Assembly (NCBI RefSeq): GCF_027359395.1
Contig: NZ_CP114778.1
Coordinates: forward strand, 1,860,001 to 1,924,000
Reading direction: 5' to 3'
From: Prochlorococcus marinus str. MIT 1013
GTDB lineage: Bacteria > Cyanobacteriota > Cyanobacteriia > PCC-6307 > Cyanobiaceae
DNA length: 64,000 nt
Of the stretch, positions 61,558 to 64,000 are shown in pieces. The translations under genes were made by a program, and so were the position numbers. The first letter of the stretch is position 1. Each line of letters starts with the position of its first letter. Below the pieces are notes generated by a model. That model did not search any database. It was given only the letters and a program-made list of their open reading frames with translations, and was not told where the DNA came from.

Positions 61558-62508
61558 TTATAAACTGATTAAGGAACTATGTCCTATGGCAATTGCAGTT
61601 ACAAGCATTCCTAAAATCAGAAATGGTTGTGCGCTTGCTTGATACTTAACATCAAAACTTAATGGATCACGCAATAGCCAGATGTCTTGAAATGTTATTT
61701 GAGGAATTATAAGTAAAACCAGAATGACAGATGCAAAATGTTGTCCTATCGCTATTAAAACTACTACCATTGCCAGTTGAAAGATATCTATCATTCCTGC
61801 GCTAATACGACTTGCATTTTTAATACCAAAAACAACAGGAAGTGATTCAAGCCCAAGGCTCTTATCCCCTTCCACGCTTTTAAAATCGTTAATTACAGCA
61901 ATTCCTAAGCCTGACAAGCTATAGGCAAGAGTAAGAAGAGCAGTTGTCCATGTTAAATGTCCAAATAGAGCCTGTCCAGCCCACCAAGGAAGAGCTATGT
62001 AGCTTGCACCAAGTGCATAATTCCCAAGCCAACCATTTTGTTTAAGTTTTAAAGGTGGTGCTGAGTAAATAAAACTTACAAATGAACCTCCCAATGCTAG
62101 AAGAAGGACTGAAGGAATAGTGTGATGTGCCCATAAATCCAATAAATATGCAATTCCAAGACCAGCTATTAATAGAACCCAAATTTGACATTTCACTTGA
62201 AAAAGTGAAATTGCCCCTGAAGGTATTGGTCTATTAGGTTCATTTATTGCATCGATTTCTCTATCAAAGTAATCATTTATTGTTTGCGTGTATCCAGTTA
62301 AGAGTGGCCCGCTCATAAACATGCAACTGATCGAAGCAAGAACGTTGCTTAATTCCCAGTGGAAATTACCACTGGCAGCTGCTCCACAAATGACTCCCCA
62401 TAACAAAGGAATCCATGTGATTGGCTTCATTAATTGCAAACGAAGCTTCCAAATGTTTTTTGTTTCAGAACCTCCTTTTATTCCAAGGAGTTGCCTAGCA
62501 TCGCTCAC
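61558..62508 (-). CDS. chlG: Chlorophyll synthase ChlG
   Basis: A 316-residue UbiA prenyltransferase with about nine helices. First Asp motif NDYFDREIDAINEPNRPIPS GAIS, second NDFKSVEGDKSLGLESLPVV. Esterifies chlorophyllide with phytyl or geranylgeranyl diphosphate. HLIPs form complexes with ChlG in Synechocystis, so the hli array in this window is relevant. Confidence 0.94.
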   Translation of the reverse strand: MSDARQLLGIKGGSETKNIWKLRLQLMKPITWIPLLWGVICGAAASGNFHWELSNVLASISCMFMSGPLLTGYTQTINDYFDREIDAINEPNRPIPSGAISLFQVKCQIWVLLIAGLGIAYLLDLWAHHTIPSVLLLALGGSFVSFIYSAPPLKLKQNGWLGNYALGASYIALPWWAGQALFGHLTWTTALLTLAYSLSGLGIAVINDFKSVEGDKSLGLESLPVVFGIKNASRISAGMIDIFQLAMVVVLIAIGQHFASVILVLLIIPQITFQDIWLLRDPLSFDVKYQASAQPFLILGMLVTAIAIGHSSLISL

Positions 62509-62523
62509 TTTTTTATCTCAGGG

Positions 62524-62745
62524 TTAAGAAAGTTCATCTTCGAAGAACCAATGTTTGCTTCCATCATTCATTTTAATTACCACACCAATGCCACCTCTAC
62601 CATCAGTCATCTTGTAATCGATTACAGTACCTCTTGGATCCTCAGATAGTTGGTTGATCAAATAAGAAGGTATGCGATCTCTTACACGTTCAATATTGAT
62701 TTTAATTTTTGAACCTATCCTTGAAAGGGAGGTTGGCTTAGCCAT
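62524..62745 (-). CDS. DUF2862-type small protein
   Basis: A 73-residue protein from ATG 62745. Core KPTSLSRIGSKIKINIERVR, GTVIDYKMTDGRGGIGVVIK and HWFFEDEL. Found next to chlG in related genomes as a small SH3-like domain. ATG 62772 would add nine residues. Confidence 0.72.
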   Translation of the reverse strand: MAKPTSLSRIGSKIKINIERVRDRIPSYLINQLSEDPRGTVIDYKMTDGRGGIGVVIKMNDGSKHWFFEDELS

Positions 62746-62799
62746 GGCATCAAAATGCTTAAGTTTGGGCAACCATAACAGTTCCCCTGTTTAAAAATC

Positions 62800-63570
62800 A
62801 TGGTTGCTTTAAGATTGATCCCTTGTCTTGATGTTTCAAATGGAAGAGTAGTGAAGGGGGTTAACTTTGTAGGATTGCGTGATGCAGGTGATCCGGTTGA
62901 GCTTGGATGTAGATATAGCAAGGCTGGAGCCGATGAATTGGTCTTCCTAGACATAACAGCTACGCACGAGAAAAGATCAACTTTGGTTGATATGGTTAGA
63001 AGAACATCAGAAGCGGTAACCATTCCTTTCACTGTTGGAGGTGGGATAAGTTCTATAAATGGAATAAATGAATTGTTACGAGCAGGAGCTGACAAAGTAA
63101 GTTTAAATTCCAGTGCTGTTAAAGACCCTTCGTTGATTTCTAAAGGGGCTAATCGTTTTGGATCTCAATGTATTGTTGTTGCAATAGATGCAAAAAAGAA
63201 CAAAAATATTCCTAATAAGTGGGACGTTTATGTGAGTGGTGGACGTAATAATACTGGTTTGGATGCGATTGAATGGGCAGAAAAAGTATTTGAGCTAGGA
63301 GCAGGAGAAATCCTATTAACTTCCATGGATGGTGACGGAACTCAAAATGGATATGACATCGAACTGACAAAATCTATTGCTGAAAAGGTTCCAATTCCTG
63401 TAATAGCTTCAGGAGGGGCTGGTTGCTTGAAACACATTAAAGAGGCTTTTACTCTTGGGAAATCTTCAGCTGCTCTCTTGGCATCCCTATTGCATGATGG
63501 ACAATTAACTATCAGCGAAATAAAAGAATATCTAATTAAGGAAAATTTACTTATCAGACCAGTTGAATGA
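62800..63570 (+). CDS. hisF: Imidazole glycerol phosphate synthase subunit HisF
   Basis: A 256-residue TIM-barrel cyclase of histidine synthesis. [20 protein letters not shown] has catalytic Asp11, VVAIDAKK holds the second Asp near 130, and [20 protein letters not shown] is the phosphate-binding loop. Partner HisH is elsewhere. Confidence 0.95.
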   Translation: MVALRLIPCLDVSNGRVVKGVNFVGLRDAGDPVELGCRYSKAGADELVFLDITATHEKRSTLVDMVRRTSEAVTIPFTVGGGISSINGINELLRAGADKVSLNSSAVKDPSLISKGANRFGSQCIVVAIDAKKNKNIPNKWDVYVSGGRNNTGLDAIEWAEKVFELGAGEILLTSMDGDGTQNGYDIELTKSIAEKVPIPVIASGGAGCLKHIKEAFTLGKSSAALLASLLHDGQLTISEIKEYLIKENLLIRPVE

Positions 63571-63650
63571 TTAATATTTGCACTAAAAGATATAAAATAA
63601 ATTTCTTTGCATTAAGTTTTATTTGCGAGTAAAGAACTCCTTAGACTTAT

Positions 63651-64000
63651 ATGAGACCTGGTAATACTAAAGCTATCGAGGAAATGTTTAATTCAATTTC
63701 TTCAAAATATGATTTTTTAAATGATATTTTTAGCTTTGGATTACATAGGCTATGGAAAAGAAAACTATTGAATATTCTAAATCCAATTTTTGGACAAAAA
63801 TGGATAGATCTTTGCTGTGGAACAGGAGATATGGCAATACTTTTGGCTAGATATATGAAGAGTTCTGAAAATATTACTGGAATAGATTCAGCCTCTCAAG
63901 CATTATTAGTTGCGAGAGAAAGATCTAAGCAAAATTATTCTTCAATTGAATGGATAAATCGCGATGCTCTTGAGACAAATCTCACTTCACATCAATTTGA
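63651..64000 (+). CDS. menG: UbiE/MenG methyltransferase (cut by window end)
   Basis: The first 116 residues: MRPGNTKAIEEMFNSISSKY DFLNDIFSFGLHRLWKRKLL, then SAM motif WIDLCCGTGDMAILLARY. Matches the demethyl(phyllo)quinone methyltransferase family. In cyanobacteria it completes phylloquinone for photosystem I. The stop lies beyond 64000. Confidence 0.9.
   Translation, partial: MRPGNTKAIEEMFNSISSKYDFLNDIFSFGLHRLWKRKLLNILNPIFGQKWIDLCCGTGDMAILLARYMKSSENITGIDSASQALLVARERSKQNYSSIEWINRDALETNLTSHQF

Overview
The window is AT-rich, gene-dense and cyanobacterial. High-light-inducible proteins, a PsaJ-like protein, chlorophyll synthase, PipX/PipY, a fibrillin and small compact intergenic gaps, together with the family make-up of the hypothetical proteins, point to Prochlorococcus, probably a low-light type. 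No taxonomic search was possible, so genus is an inference.

Region 1 (1-15.6 kb) is a genomic island. A 22-bp perfect direct repeat lies at 916-937 and at 15571-15592. The right copy is the 3' end of an intact tRNA-Thr gene, the left copy a stranded fragment of it. Just inside the left copy are an AlpA-like excisionase and a tyrosine integrase. The two repeats therefore read as attL and attR of a 14.7-kb integrative element resembling the tRNA-targeting tycheposons reported from Prochlorococcus. Its cargo is a six-gene minus-strand operon (two TPR proteins, two acidic unknowns, a Cas4-like PD-(D/E)XK nuclease, a GIY-YIG nuclease set in helical repeats), a serine recombinase leading a chain of tiny genes, a PpnP nucleoside phosphorylase, two ribbon-helix-helix-like proteins and secreted repeat proteins. 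Left of attL is a decayed copy of the element's own end module, which suggests serial integration at the same tRNA.

The island also carries three copies of a hairpin whose loop reads ACTCCT(C/T)A. In the copy at 11731-11796 the loop holds the full 11-nt motif known from the cyanobacterial sRNA Yfr1, has its own -10 box and terminator, and is perfectly complementary over 11 nt to the Shine-Dalgarno region of the porin gene at 58.9-59.9 kb. An element-borne Yfr1-like RNA acting on an outer-membrane porin is the most interesting hypothesis in the window.

Region 2 (15.6-36.9 kb) is core chromosome: tRNA-Thr and tRNA-Tyr, aroQ, miaE-like, cobI, dus, der, ecfT/cbiQ-like, pipX, pipY, sepF, proC, a glycosyltransferase, recO, a deoC homologue lacking its Schiff-base lysine, hpf, lipB, an acyl-CoA/ACP synthetase, a YlqD-like gene, pdhC, queA, cysK and two trans-sulfuration PLP enzymes.

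Region 3 (36.9-46.6 kb) is a second variable region with few ordinary genes. It has more than 25 tiny genes (30-75 codons), many single-TM, including a six-gene overlapping hli array, a further hli, a divergent PsaJ-like gene and small paralogous families.

Region 4 (46.6-64 kb) is core again: rpsD, yidD, a glutaredoxin-like gene, murE, a class-V aminotransferase, small membrane proteins, a metal-permease homologue, nfu, mqo, lepA, a dipeptide-type ABC permease, trmH, a porin, rsmB, chlG, hisF and the start of ubiE/menG.
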